Part shown: positions 18,184 to 26,990 of the stretch, one piece after another
Position numbering within the stretch: position 1 is the stretch's first letter
Layout: the number at the start of each line of letters is the position of its first letter
Source of the DNA: Thiomicrorhabdus sp. zzn3
GTDB lineage: Bacteria; Pseudomonadota; Gammaproteobacteria; Thiomicrospirales; Thiomicrospiraceae
Reading direction: 5' to 3'
NCBI RefSeq assembly: GCF_029767755.1
Contig: NZ_JARUQS010000001.1
Location: 186,001-250,000 of the forward strand
DNA length: 64,000 bases
Translations under genes and position numbers: made by a program
Notes under the pieces: generated by a model
Databases searched by the model: none
What the model was told of the DNA's origin: nothing
What the model saw: the letters and a program-made list of their open reading frames with translations, nothing else

Positions 18184-19110
18184 ATGAATCTCTATATTAC
18201 GCACTCTTCATGTCGTTTGCATGACAATGGAATCTATCATCCTGAGATGGCGGAGCGTATCGGGCGCATTGAAGATCAGTTGATCAGCAGTCAGTTGTTT
18301 GAATGGTTTTTGCATGACGAAGCCAGAGCCGCAACCGATGAAGAGATCGCTCTGGTGCATGATCCTCGTCTGATTTCGGTTTTGGAAGAAGCGTTGCCGG
18401 AAGAGGGGGTGAGGGCGGTGGACGAAGATGTCTATCTGAGTCCTCACAGCTTGGAAGCGGCGCGGCATGCCGTGGGCGCGGTGCTCGACGGGATTGACGC
18501 CTTGCATGAAGGGCGCGCTAAACGGGTGTTCTGCAATGTGCGTCCGCCGGGGCATCATGCCGAGCATCGGCGTCCGATGGGATTCTGTCTGTTTAACAAT
18601 ATCGCGATCGGTGCCGCCTATGCGCTGCACAAGCACGGCTATGAACGGATCGCGATTGTCGATTTTGACGTGCATCACGGCAATGGCACCGAAGAGTACG
18701 TGCGCAGCGAACCGCGCGTTTGGCTCGGTTCCAGTTTTGAACATCCGCTGTATCCGCACAGTGATCCGCTCTCCGATCTGGAGAATATGGTGAAAATGCC
18801 GTTGGCCAAGTTCAGCGGCAGCGACGCATTTCAACAGGCCTGGTTGGAACAGGCGTTTCCGGCATTGAGGGTCTTTCAACCGCAACTCATCCTGGTGTCC
18901 GCCGGGTTTGACGGCCACGCGTTGGACCCTTTGGCGAATTTGCGTTTGCATGAAAACGATTACGCCTGGATGGCGCAGCAGCTGGTAAAGCTCTCCGAAG
19001 AATCTGCGCAGGGCCGGGTTCTGGCAGTGCTGGAAGGCGGCTATGACCTGGGCGCCTTGTCGGTGTCGGTGCGGGAATTCATCAAAGCGTTGTTTGAACT
19101 GTCTGCTTAA
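18184..19110 (+). CDS. Histone deacetylase-family protein (class II HDAC-like)
   Basis: 308 residues with the arginase/deacetylase fold. Zinc and catalytic motifs are all present: RPPGHHAEHRRPMGFCLFNN (tandem His pair), IVDFDVHHGNGTEEYV (Asp/His zinc ligands), LVSAGFDGHALDPLANL (Asp ligand) and LEGGYDLGAL. The intact set indicates an active zinc hydrolase removing acetyl groups from lysine or from small acetylated amines. AGGAAATAAG precedes the ATG. The neighbouring divergent Pat acetyltransferase suggests that protein acetyl-lysine is the substrate; polyamine deacetylation is the alternative. Confidence 0.92.
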   Translation: MNLYITHSSCRLHDNGIYHPEMAERIGRIEDQLISSQLFEWFLHDEARAATDEEIALVHDPRLISVLEEALPEEGVRAVDEDVYLSPHSLEAARHAVGAVLDGIDALHEGRAKRVFCNVRPPGHHAEHRRPMGFCLFNNIAIGAAYALHKHGYERIAIVDFDVHHGNGTEEYVRSEPRVWLGSSFEHPLYPHSDPLSDLENMVKMPLAKFSGSDAFQQAWLEQAFPALRVFQPQLILVSAGFDGHALDPLANLRLHENDYAWMAQQLVKLSEESAQGRVLAVLEGGYDLGALSVSVREFIKALFELSA

Positions 19111-19474
19111 AATGTATTTTAAACAGGCCTGTTCAGTTCCTTAGGCATTCTGACCCTGTTTTCAAGGACGCTTTTAATACTGTTTTTATTTTTAATAGCT
19201 TTGTTGGCGCCCTGGTTACCTTTTTGCTTGCCCAAAAAGAGTAACCAGAAAAAAGGTACCCACTCCATAAATTGGCAAATTCTAAACTTGTTCACTGAAA
19301 ACACGGAACTCGCTTTCGCTCAAACAACCGCGTTTTAACCGTTCACTGCGTTAAGAACATTGCACAATTTATTCCAATGGGAGTTGCTTCGAACGATCGT
19401 GCATAAACTCAATTCAAAGTAATTAAGTTGCACACGATATTCACAAACCTAACATAAACAGGCCTGTTGAGTTG
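19111..19474. repeat. Gene-free gap with two CAGGCCTG palindromes and a hairpin repeat
   Basis: 364 bases between convergent genes without a convincing CDS. CAGGCCTG copies lie near each border (19124-19131 and 19459-19466), each placed just past a stop codon. A hairpin at 19214-19246 pairs GGTTAC and CTTTTTG with CAAAAAG and GTAACC, with one bulged base. From memory the surrounding sequence resembles a dispersed non-coding repeat found in several gammaproteobacterial genomes; that needs a genome search. A 61-codon minus-strand frame here has no coding character. Confidence 0.45.
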
Positions 19475-20650
19475 TTAAAGTTCTGAATTGATGATATCGA
19501 GAACTTGCGCCTGTGCGGCATCAAAGTCGATCTTGCCGGTAATTTCATAGACGCGGCACGCTTTTAACAACGCCAGATAATCTTGCGGATCGGGTTGGAA
19601 GCCGTTTTTGAGAAAACCGTTTTCATCACGGGCATAAAACGGCCCCGGTGTTTTCATGATTGCCGGCAGCAAGTCGGGTCGTTGTTGCAGATTTACCGGG
19701 GTGACGCGCGTCGGCTCGGCGCTTTGCGCCTGCCAGTTCAAAATAAACAGCGCATTCAATGGCGCCTCACTCTGATAACAGCCGGGGAAAAACAGGCTGT
19801 TGACCGGCGCGTCGTATTTCTGTTCCAGTGCGCGTAGGGTTTCGCTGGGCAGAGACAGAAACCGCTGACGTTCGCTGTCACTGATCAAGGCATGCAGTTT
19901 GGGGTTGTGCACGATGGTGCCCGGATTGATTCGCGGCTGTTTGGGAATGCCGCGCATCACCAAGCCGTTTTCGCCCTGTTTGAGCAGCAGACGATCGTTG
20001 CTGATAAAGTGCTGCCCCTGTTCCAGCAGATGCAGCATCAATGTGGATTTGCCGCCGCCTGAAAGCCCGGCGAAGGCGAGGCCTTGGTTTTGAATTTGTA
20101 ACCCGGACGTGTGCGCCAACACCCAACCGTGGCGCAGATGCCAGTTAAGATATTGGGTGAGGATAAAGTTAATGATCTGGCTGCTGCGGGTTTCGATCGG
20201 CCCGAATGCCAGCGGTGAAAGCTGGCTTTGCTGCGATGAAGGGGCGGGCTGCAAAAACAGCATGCCGGTTTTGACTTTGCGCAGCAAACGTACCGCTTGA
20301 CCATTAAAGTCAGTATCGAAAACGGCATCTTTACGTCCGACTTTACCCGCTTCACGTTGCCAGTCGGTCCATTCGGTGGTTTCCGCCAGAGGGGAGAGGG
20401 CATCCGTCTGATAGAAATACAGAGTTTGCTCAGCGGGCCAAGGACGATCTTCGTGATCCAGGTCCACGACCGAAATCAGCTCTTCAAAGTAATGCTCCAG
20501 AATGCGTAATAACTTGCTGGAGTTGCTGTGCAGTCGCAACGGAAAATCCGCTAGATTCAGCTGTAACACGTGTGTTTCTACCGGAAGGGCCTCCGCCACT
20601 TCCAGCATCTTCGTTAACAGAGAAGGCGAGCTTTGAGGAGTCTCTGTCAT
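19475..20650 (-). CDS. HprK-related kinase B
   Basis: 391 residues. The C-terminal half has a P-loop GLSGGGKST (195-203) followed by LMLHLLEQGQHFISNDRLLL, as in HPr kinase/phosphorylase-like proteins. The N-terminal half (about 25-190) is the domain seen in the HprK-related kinase B group. These are not true HprK enzymes, and no PTS HPr gene is nearby. The ATG overlaps the TGA of the ATP-grasp gene (ATGA), so translation is coupled. It is the last gene of a six-gene minus-strand cluster with ATP-grasp, an APH-like kinase, an amphi-Trp protein and two phosphatases. The substrate is unknown; a small metabolite or peptide phosphorylated and then ligated is conceivable. Confidence 0.8.
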   Translation of the reverse strand: MTETPQSSPSLLTKMLEVAEALPVETHVLQLNLADFPLRLHSNSSKLLRILEHYFEELISVVDLDHEDRPWPAEQTLYFYQTDALSPLAETTEWTDWQREAGKVGRKDAVFDTDFNGQAVRLLRKVKTGMLFLQPAPSSQQSQLSPLAFGPIETRSSQIINFILTQYLNWHLRHGWVLAHTSGLQIQNQGLAFAGLSGGGKSTLMLHLLEQGQHFISNDRLLLKQGENGLVMRGIPKQPRINPGTIVHNPKLHALISDSERQRFLSLPSETLRALEQKYDAPVNSLFFPGCYQSEAPLNALFILNWQAQSAEPTRVTPVNLQQRPDLLPAIMKTPGPFYARDENGFLKNGFQPDPQDYLALLKACRVYEITGKIDFDAAQAQVLDIINSEL

Positions 20651-21558
20651 GCCGTTTGTTTTGCTTTGTTCTGTAATAGGCGCTCAATCACATAGTCGGT
20701 GTAGCGGGCGGCCATATTCAATCCTAATCCTTCTTGAGCCCCTTTAAAGCCGCCGAATGCGGAGACTTCAAAGCACACTGGACCTTGTTCGGTTTCGGCA
20801 ATGTCTACGGTGGTGTAACTCAGGTCAAACTGCGCTTGCGCCTTACGGGCGATTTCGATGATCTCTTCGCTGGGCTCTACCTTGGCGTATTTGCCGCCCG
20901 AATGGATCGTGGTGTTCCAGCTGCTGCCATTGCCCACGCGAGCATAAGCGCCTTGATATTCGCCGCCTAAAAACACCAGTCCCATATCGTGGCCCGGCAG
21001 TTTAAGCTTCTTTTGCACATAATAAAAACCGTGGATTGCATAGTAGTCGTGCAATTGTTGTTTGAGTTTCTTTTCCGAAGTGTCACTGGAAAGCACTTCC
21101 ATGCCGCGGGCTTTGGTGGAAAACAGCGGTTTGAGCACGACCTTGCCGAATTTCTGTACGGCATGGTAGGCGGCGTTAAGATCCTCGGTAATCACCGTTT
21201 CCGGCATAGGGATATTGGCTTTGGCCAGCGATACGGTGCAGCTCATGCGGTCCACCAGGCGGATGATTTCTGCCGGGTTGGAAAAAATCTGCACCCCGCA
21301 GCACTCCACAAAACGCAGAATTTCCAAACGGTCCAGCACCTTAGGACTGTAGGTCTGCGAAATTTTTTTGATAATCAAACCGTCCAACTTACATAAGCAT
21401 TGACCTTGATAGAGAACTTCTGGTTTGGAGAGATCGGCGACGACTTTTTCGATGTCGATCACCAGGCGGAAACCGGTGCGTTTTTCGATTTCATCCGCCA
21501 AAATTTCGGTTGACCATTTCCCGGGAATGCCGACCACCCCGATCTTCAGATTAGTCAT
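20647..21558 (-). CDS. ATP-grasp enzyme of the HprK-B-linked cluster
   Basis: About 303 residues, RimK/glutathione-synthetase-like ATP-grasp. It starts MTNLKIGVVGIPGKWSTEIL, with a pre-ATP-grasp fold. Nucleotide-binding elements include KVVLKPLFSTKARGMEV and the later VDIAETEQGPVCFEVSAFGGFKG, where acidic residues would hold magnesium. Such enzymes ligate a carboxylate, via acyl phosphate, to an amine or thiol. The start ATG at 21558 overlaps the end of the APH-like gene by eight bases (ATGACTAA) and has AAGGA upstream. Its own stop overlaps the next start. The substrate is unknown, but tight coupling to a kinase says they act on one pathway. Confidence 0.8.
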   Translation of the reverse strand: MTNLKIGVVGIPGKWSTEILADEIEKRTGFRLVIDIEKVVADLSKPEVLYQGQCLCKLDGLIIKKISQTYSPKVLDRLEILRFVECCGVQIFSNPAEIIRLVDRMSCTVSLAKANIPMPETVITEDLNAAYHAVQKFGKVVLKPLFSTKARGMEVLSSDTSEKKLKQQLHDYYAIHGFYYVQKKLKLPGHDMGLVFLGGEYQGAYARVGNGSSWNTTIHSGGKYAKVEPSEEIIEIARKAQAQFDLSYTTVDIAETEQGPVCFEVSAFGGFKGAQEGLGLNMAARYTDYVIERLLQNKAKQTA

Positions 21559-23185
21559 GGAACAGTTCCTTTGGAATGCGATAGGTTTGTCGTTGCTGGC
21601 TGTCGAGTTGCAGCAGTTGTTCAATCAGGTAGCGCCCTTTAAAGTGCATGGATTTGGCATGTTCTTTATCCAGCACAAAACGCGTTGACGTCAAAAAGGA
21701 GCGTGCTAGCCCCAAAGCCATACGCAGCTGGTAATCCTTATCCTCGATCTCTGCGGCGTAACGTGCGCCGAAGTCGAAAGTCGCTTCCATCGCCATAATG
21801 ATGCGCTTGCATACGATGGGTTCAAAATTGGTGATCCGGTAGAAGGAGACCATCAGCACCGAGAGATCCTGGACATAGTCGGAATAGTCCGAACGATGCA
21901 GATCAATGAAACTGATTTGATTCTGCAGAACGTCGTAGATGATGTTGTCTACATTAAAATCGCCGTGGATATAGACGGCGTTGGGAACACTGAGTTTCTT
22001 CTCGAGTTTTTGGGCTTTTTTAACGATGCTTTCCAGCGAAGCCTGTTTGACCGAACCGATCTGCAAGCCTTTGAGGTTAAAGTCAGGGTGAACGTCATAG
22101 ATGTGGCCGAGACGCTTTTGCAGCTGCTTCATAAAGTCAGCCGGATGCACTTCGTCAATCCGCGTTTGTTCCCAGATATCGTGCAACGTGGCAAACAAGG
22201 TATTTAAGGCCTTTTTCAGCGTTTTGCGGTCTTCGGTTAGCAGTAGCTTGTCAAAGGTATGGCCGGTGAGGTATTCAAACAGCAGAGCGGCTTTGTCCCC
22301 CTGTTTCTGATAAGAATACACCTCCGGTGCGATGCCGGGGAATTTCTGGTGCCAGCTTTCAATGCTCGCTTTTTCTTCCAGCAGTTTTTCTTTTTTGCCC
22401 TGTTTGAAAATCGCCAGTATGCGGTCTTCGCTTTCAGCCGAGGAGCGCACCCCGGAAATGGTGCAGCCGGATTTGGTTTCACCCATTGAGTGAATGTTCA
22501 GTTCCTCGCTGGAGACTTCTTCTTTAAGTGCGGATAACGTCGCTTCCAGAGCATGATAACGGTCAATCTGGATAAACTGACCAAGATTGGCGGAGATGAT
22601 GCCTTCTCCGATACGCAGCAGAGCATCGCCCATCAGATTGATGTCTTTCAGAGTAAAACAGGCATGTAGCAGTGCTTCGGTATTTTGTCCTGTTTTAAGG
22701 CGCTTTTTGTATTTTTCCAGTTGCTGAGAGCAGGTCTTGTCAATGCGCACCTGTAAGCGACAGATGTCGATGGAAAGGGTTAAGTGCTCACTTTCGATGG
22801 CTGGGATAATCAGCGATAGCCCTTTATTGAGGTCGTTGAGCGCATTAAACACCGACTTTTTCTGGATCAGTTTCAGAGTATTCTGTTTTTTCAGCTGATA
22901 GGCCATCTCCTGAAGCTGCGAGGAAAGCGCTTTTAGACTGTGACTGATATGTTCGTAACTTTGGATGATGACCCGGTCGTCGTCGCAATCGTTCTGGCAG
23001 TACTGCTGGCCGGCACGGTTAAGCAGGTTGACGTGGGTGTTTTCGATGTAATCAATACGTCCCAGGCTTTTGTCTAACAGAGCGACGTCTTGGGTTTCCA
23101 AACCGTCGGTCAGGGTTTGCAGCTGCTTCTGGACATCCAGAATCAGAAAGCGCAGGGCTTCATAGAGTAAGGGAATGGTTTTCAT
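21551..23185 (-). CDS. APH-like kinase with N-terminal helical domain
   Basis: 544 residues. The first 220 or so are helical and PhoU/DUF47-like in character. Residues about 225-520 form an aminoglycoside-phosphotransferase-like kinase domain with the catalytic loop YIHGDFNVDNIIYD (407-414 HGDFNVDN) and the metal-binding SFIDLHRSDY (427-433), so it appears active. The N-lobe has ILAIFKQGKKEKLLEEKASI. The true substrate is unlikely to be an antibiotic, since resistance enzymes lack this N-terminal domain and are not clustered with ATP-grasp and HprK-like proteins. It is cotranscribed with both neighbours. Confidence 0.75.
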   Translation of the reverse strand: MKTIPLLYEALRFLILDVQKQLQTLTDGLETQDVALLDKSLGRIDYIENTHVNLLNRAGQQYCQNDCDDDRVIIQSYEHISHSLKALSSQLQEMAYQLKKQNTLKLIQKKSVFNALNDLNKGLSLIIPAIESEHLTLSIDICRLQVRIDKTCSQQLEKYKKRLKTGQNTEALLHACFTLKDINLMGDALLRIGEGIISANLGQFIQIDRYHALEATLSALKEEVSSEELNIHSMGETKSGCTISGVRSSAESEDRILAIFKQGKKEKLLEEKASIESWHQKFPGIAPEVYSYQKQGDKAALLFEYLTGHTFDKLLLTEDRKTLKKALNTLFATLHDIWEQTRIDEVHPADFMKQLQKRLGHIYDVHPDFNLKGLQIGSVKQASLESIVKKAQKLEKKLSVPNAVYIHGDFNVDNIIYDVLQNQISFIDLHRSDYSDYVQDLSVLMVSFYRITNFEPIVCKRIIMAMEATFDFGARYAAEIEDKDYQLRMALGLARSFLTSTRFVLDKEHAKSMHFKGRYLIEQLLQLDSQQRQTYRIPKELFHD

Positions 23186-23196
23186 GGACTTGAAGG

Positions 23197-23502
23197 TTAC
23201 GCCTTGCTCTTCTTGGTTTTTTTGGCCTTTTTGGCTTTGATTTTGAGGGTGGCCGGTTCCGAGTCTTCCTGTTCCTTGTTGTTCCAGCTAATACGCAGGC
23301 GCAGTTCCTGCACTTTTTTGGTCTGACTGGCCTTGATACGCAAGCGGCCGAATGCCTGAGGGTGCAACAGCAAAGTTTCCTCTTCGTCCGAGAACAGGAT
23401 TTCGCCTTTTTTAATGCCTTCGGTCAAGGCCTCAAGATAGCTGATGATGGCGTCCTGATCCTGAAGGGATTCATGCTCAAAGTAATTTGTCTTATTGGCC
23501 AT
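23197..23502 (-). CDS. Amphi-Trp domain protein
   Basis: 101 residues. It resembles the small amphi-Trp domain family: FEHESLQDQDAIISYLEALTEGIKKGEI, then a strand with LLLHPQAFGRLRIKASQTKKVQELRLRISW. The tail is very lysine-rich (KIKAKKAKKTKKSKA). The family is known mainly from its association with HprK-related kinase B and ATP-grasp genes, and that is the setting here, eleven bases before the APH-like kinase. Function is unknown. The lysine tail could be the site of modification by the neighbouring kinase and ligase or could bind nucleic acid; both are guesses. Confidence 0.75.
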   Translation of the reverse strand: MANKTNYFEHESLQDQDAIISYLEALTEGIKKGEILFSDEEETLLLHPQAFGRLRIKASQTKKVQELRLRISWNNKEQEDSEPATLKIKAKKAKKTKKSKA

Positions 23503-23544
23503 GAGAAACTCTCTGTGTGAAGGGTATCGGTTTATGGAAACAGC

Positions 23545-24747
23545 CTAAGCGCACGTGAATACAGGGTGGAACTGTCTGGCGTATGGAAGTTCGCTGCAAA
23601 GGGCCGATACCGTGCCGTTGGTGGAAAATATTGTAACAGCTTCCCCCGGTGTTTTCATATTCGACTTGCGGCGGCAATTGGCGTTAAGCTGGGTGTCGCA
23701 TTCAAAGTTCAGCAGGCCTTGGCGTACAAACAGCTGCTGGCCGTTGAGGTGGCTCCGATGTCCATTGACCAGGGCCAAAATGCCGATTTTGCGCAACGCT
23801 TGAGAACCGGTTTCCGTGAGCGGCCAGTCTTTGGGACGGTATTTGGTGCGGAATACATTCCCCATTTCCGAGTAGTACATCTGGAAGATCTGCCCTTCAC
23901 GCATCTGTTGCTTAAAACGGTCATTCAGCTCCTTATCGGTACGGTTTTGCAGTTGCAATGCCACGCGATCATCGAGTCCGGCGTGACTGAACAGGTAACT
24001 GCCGCTGCGGTGCAAAAGATTCAATTCACGGAAAAACCAGGCAAACTCACCTTGCGGGTCGATAAACAGCGATTTGGCTTTTTGCGCCGCCTGATACACT
24101 TGGGTCAAATTCAAACCGTAATCGGAACAGGCCTGAAGAAAATCCGGTTGTTTTTTGCGGATCTGTTTCAACTCCTTATGGATTTGCTGCGTATTCATGA
24201 AGTGCTGTGCGTATTGCGGAAAATATTCAAACCATTCCTGTTGCGGAAACAATGCGTTGTGAATCAGACTTTCCGGCAGATCAGGCCCTGTTTGATCCTG
24301 GCAGTAGTGTTGGTAAATTTCCGCCAGAAAAGCCGCGGTTTTACGCCCCATGCGCACAAAAAAGTGCGACTGGCGCAAGTCGTCCATAAAATCCAGTGCC
24401 AGCAGTCCCGCATAGACGCGGATGTCGTGGTTTCCGGCCAGCAACACCAAGTCGGCCCCGGCTTGACGCAGTTGGTTCAGCAGCTTGAACAGGGCCAGAT
24501 TGCTGGGCCCCTTGTCAAAGCAGTCGCCTCCAATAAGAATCTGCGCCTGTTTCGCCTTCTCGGTCAAAACCAGGTTGCCAGGCGTACTTTGAAACGTTAC
24601 CAGTTCGCTGAGTTTCAATGAACGCAAAAAGGCGTCTGCGTCTGCATGCAGGTCGCAGAAAAAGTAGGTGTTTTTCTGCGGCATCAGCCAAGCTTCCAAA
24701 GGGATTTTGATTGTATCTTGAGGTTGCCAGGGAGTAATTGGGGCCAT
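23545..24747 (-). CDS. Calcineurin-like metallophosphoesterase
   Basis: 400 residues with the binuclear metal motifs of the family: CDLHAD near residue 32, GGDCFDKGP, LLAGNHDIRV and SHAGLD. It resembles serine/threonine-phosphatase-like and Ap4A-hydrolase-like phosphoesterases, with a helical insert between GNHD and the late histidines. The ATG at 24747 is chosen because GGAG lies nine bases before it; an upstream in-frame TTG is less likely. It is transcribed with the kinase/ATP-grasp genes and may remove a phosphate put on by them. Confidence 0.82.
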   Translation of the reverse strand: MAPITPWQPQDTIKIPLEAWLMPQKNTYFFCDLHADADAFLRSLKLSELVTFQSTPGNLVLTEKAKQAQILIGGDCFDKGPSNLALFKLLNQLRQAGADLVLLAGNHDIRVYAGLLALDFMDDLRQSHFFVRMGRKTAAFLAEIYQHYCQDQTGPDLPESLIHNALFPQQEWFEYFPQYAQHFMNTQQIHKELKQIRKKQPDFLQACSDYGLNLTQVYQAAQKAKSLFIDPQGEFAWFFRELNLLHRSGSYLFSHAGLDDRVALQLQNRTDKELNDRFKQQMREGQIFQMYYSEMGNVFRTKYRPKDWPLTETGSQALRKIGILALVNGHRSHLNGQQLFVRQGLLNFECDTQLNANCRRKSNMKTPGEAVTIFSTNGTVSALCSELPYARQFHPVFTCA

Positions 24748-24787
24748 GTTCGCGTTCTCCAAATTGCGCTGATGCGTCTGTCAGCGT

Positions 24788-25522
24788 TTAATCCATTAAC
24801 AAAGCGTTAGATTGAGTCTGTTCATTGCGCACTTTCCACTCGCCGCCCACTTTGCAAAGTGAGCAGGCCTGTTCGTTTTCACTCCAGCGGACTTCAAAAT
24901 AGATCGGGTCGGCGTAGTGCATCGAATAGCGGCCAATATCATCAAACTCCAGTGCCCCCAACAGATAAGCGGCATGACGAAACGAGGCACCGTGACCGAC
25001 CATGACGGTGAGGGTGTCGTGTTGCGCGCTGGTGTGAACTTGCTGCATCACTTCGACAATGCCGTGGCAGACCCGTTTTCCGGCCTCCATTAAGGATTCG
25101 GCGCCATCGAATGGCAGACGGTAGTGCGGGTCGGATTTCCAGTTGTGCGGAGGCAGCGGGTAACGCGGGTCTTGCTGCAGAATCTGCTCGATTTCGGTAA
25201 TGGTCAGGTTGGCCGCGGCACCGACACTGCGTTCGTTAAGCTGTTCGGAACTGATCAGATGCGCCTGTTGATGGAGATTAAGTCGAATCTGTTCGGCCGT
25301 TTGCCAGGCTCTGAGCAGGTTGGAAGTATGAATCCTAGGCTCAATCTGTAAATTGTGTGTCTCGGCAAAGGCTAAAAGCGGCTGAGCCGCATGGCGGGAC
25401 TGCTGAATACCGCGTTCGGTGAGGGCGAACGGCTGCCAGGCGCTGGGAACGTTCGGTTTTTGGCGATATTCGCCGTGGCGGATAAACGCCAGGATGGATC
25501 TTGCTTGCTTCATTCGGCCCAT
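24788..25522 (-). CDS. Histidine phosphatase (phosphoglycerate mutase-like) family protein
   Basis: 244 residues. The N-terminal LAFIRHGEYRQ carries the catalytic RHG histidine, HTSNLLRAWQTAEQI is the second conserved region, and VGHGASFRHAAYLL holds the second catalytic histidine. These proteins form a phosphohistidine intermediate and act on phosphoproteins, sugars or nucleotides; it lacks features of true glycolytic phosphoglycerate mutase. It is the first gene of the minus-strand cluster down to 19475 and is the second phosphatase in it. Either of two ATGs (25522 or 25513) could be the start. Confidence 0.82.
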   Translation of the reverse strand: MGRMKQARSILAFIRHGEYRQKPNVPSAWQPFALTERGIQQSRHAAQPLLAFAETHNLQIEPRIHTSNLLRAWQTAEQIRLNLHQQAHLISSEQLNERSVGAAANLTITEIEQILQQDPRYPLPPHNWKSDPHYRLPFDGAESLMEAGKRVCHGIVEVMQQVHTSAQHDTLTVMVGHGASFRHAAYLLGALEFDDIGRYSMHYADPIYFEVRWSENEQACSLCKVGGEWKVRNEQTQSNALLMD

Positions 25523-25607
25523 TTTAGGCAGGCCTGGTGAAACTCTTTTAACGGTTTTGTGACTGTTTTATGACGTTGGCGATGAGAGCAGAGGGGGAAT
25601 GAATGGC

Positions 25608-25636
25608 AATAAAAAAGGCGCTTCAAAGCGCCTTTC
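25608..25636 (-). terminator. Rho-independent terminator after nrdB
   Basis: AAAGGCGC (25614-25621) pairs with GCGCCTTT (25628-25635) around TTCAAA. On the minus strand the stem is followed by a run of T residues, as expected 20 bases beyond the nrdB stop. Confidence 0.88.
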
Positions 25637-25656
25637 AATTGCTCTGATTACAGCCG

Positions 25657-26790
25657 TTACAGTGAAAAGTCGCTGAAATCGTCTTTATTGACCTTGGAAT
25701 CGACCTGGCCAACCAGGTAAGAGCTGATTTCCGACTCTTGCGGCGCGACTTGAACATTGTCGCTCACCAGCCAATTGTTCATCCACGGCAACGGGTTACT
25801 GCGGTTTTCGAAGATCGGTTCCAGCTTCAACGCTTTCAGACGCACGTTGGTGATGTACTCCACGTAGTCTTTGAGAATATTGGCATTCAGGCCGATCATG
25901 GAACCGTCTTTAAACAGGTAGTCGGCCCACTGTTTTTCCTGCTCGGCGGCCTGACGGAAGATGTTGTAGGTCTCTTCGAGCTGCTCTTTGGCGATTTCCG
26001 CCATTTCCGGATCGTCCGCACCTTCTGCCATCAGGTTGATCATGTTCTGGGTGCCTGACAGATGCAACGCTTCGTCTCGCGCGATCAGTTTAATGACTTT
26101 GGCGTTGCCTTCCATCAGCGAACGTTCGGCAAACGAGAAGCTACAGGCAAAGGACACATAGAAGCGGATTGCTTCCAGGACATTCACCGAAACCAACGTC
26201 AGGTAAAGCGAGGTTTTGATCTTTTTACGGAATTCGGCGTCTTTTTCGATGTCGATCTGATTGGCGTACATGTGATTCGTCAGGGCGATCAGTTCATCAT
26301 AGTGTTCGGTGACGCTGATGGCACGCTTGGTGATCTCGTCGTTGGCGACGATATCATCAAACACCAGCGACGGGTCGGTGACGATGTTGCGGATAATGTG
26401 CGTGTACGAACGACTGTGGATGGTCTCCGAAAAGGCCCAGGTCTCAATCCAGGTTTCCAGTTCCGGAATCGATACCAGCGGCAACAGCGCGACGTTGGGG
26501 GAACGCCCTTGCACCGAGTCCAACAGCGTTTGGTATTTCAGGTTGCTGATGAAAATATGTTGTTCGTTGGCAGGAAGGTCCGCGTAATCGGTACGGTCAG
26601 TCGACAGATCCACCTCTTCCGGACGCCAGAAGAAGCTCAATTGCTTTTCGATCAGCTTTTCAAAAAAAGGATATTTTTGTTGGTCGTAACGTGCCACATT
26701 CACGTTCTGACCAAAGAACATCGGCTCTTTTAACGCATTATTTTGCGAGCGACAAAAAGTGGAGTAGGTGTGTTTATCCTGACAACTCAT
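25657..26790 (-). CDS. nrdB: Ribonucleoside-diphosphate reductase class Ia, beta subunit
   Basis: 377 residues with the ferritin-like radical subunit signature. Iron ligands lie in [15 protein letters not shown] (Glu and His), in the helix with [13 protein letters not shown], and in [15 protein letters not shown]. The C-terminus KDDFSDFSL is the acidic, hydrophobic tail that docks on NrdA. It makes the tyrosyl radical needed to reduce ribonucleotides for DNA synthesis under aerobic conditions. Unlike many gammaproteobacteria it is not next to nrdA, which lies at 37948-40215. Confidence 0.95.
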   Translation of the reverse strand: MSCQDKHTYSTFCRSQNNALKEPMFFGQNVNVARYDQQKYPFFEKLIEKQLSFFWRPEEVDLSTDRTDYADLPANEQHIFISNLKYQTLLDSVQGRSPNVALLPLVSIPELETWIETWAFSETIHSRSYTHIIRNIVTDPSLVFDDIVANDEITKRAISVTEHYDELIALTNHMYANQIDIEKDAEFRKKIKTSLYLTLVSVNVLEAIRFYVSFACSFSFAERSLMEGNAKVIKLIARDEALHLSGTQNMINLMAEGADDPEMAEIAKEQLEETYNIFRQAAEQEKQWADYLFKDGSMIGLNANILKDYVEYITNVRLKALKLEPIFENRSNPLPWMNNWLVSDNVQVAPQESEISSYLVGQVDSKVNKDDFSDFSL

Positions 26791-26990
26791 ATAGTTCCGT
26801 ATCCTGATATTAGGGGAATCGAAAACCGTATCGATCCAGTTTTGTAGGTGTCGATCATAGACGATAACGGGCTCGATTCCAAAATAGGGTGATCGATTAT
26901 TTTAACCATAAATATGAGCCACGCAAATAAGATTTATTCTTATTTTTGCGGAATTTTTTATTGCTCTCAAATAGATGGTTAGGCTGATGG

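Noticed and set aside
19119-19304. Minus-strand 61-codon frame in the intergenic gap
   Set aside because: Lies over a hairpin repeat and a CAGGCCTG copy, has no ribosome site, and looks like translated non-coding repeat.
23566-24621. Plus-strand frame of about 350 codons across the metallophosphoesterase gene
   Set aside because: Antisense to a gene with all catalytic motifs; its composition is a mirror of that gene.
26062-26733. Plus-strand frame opposite nrdB
   Set aside because: Antisense shadow of a highly conserved gene.
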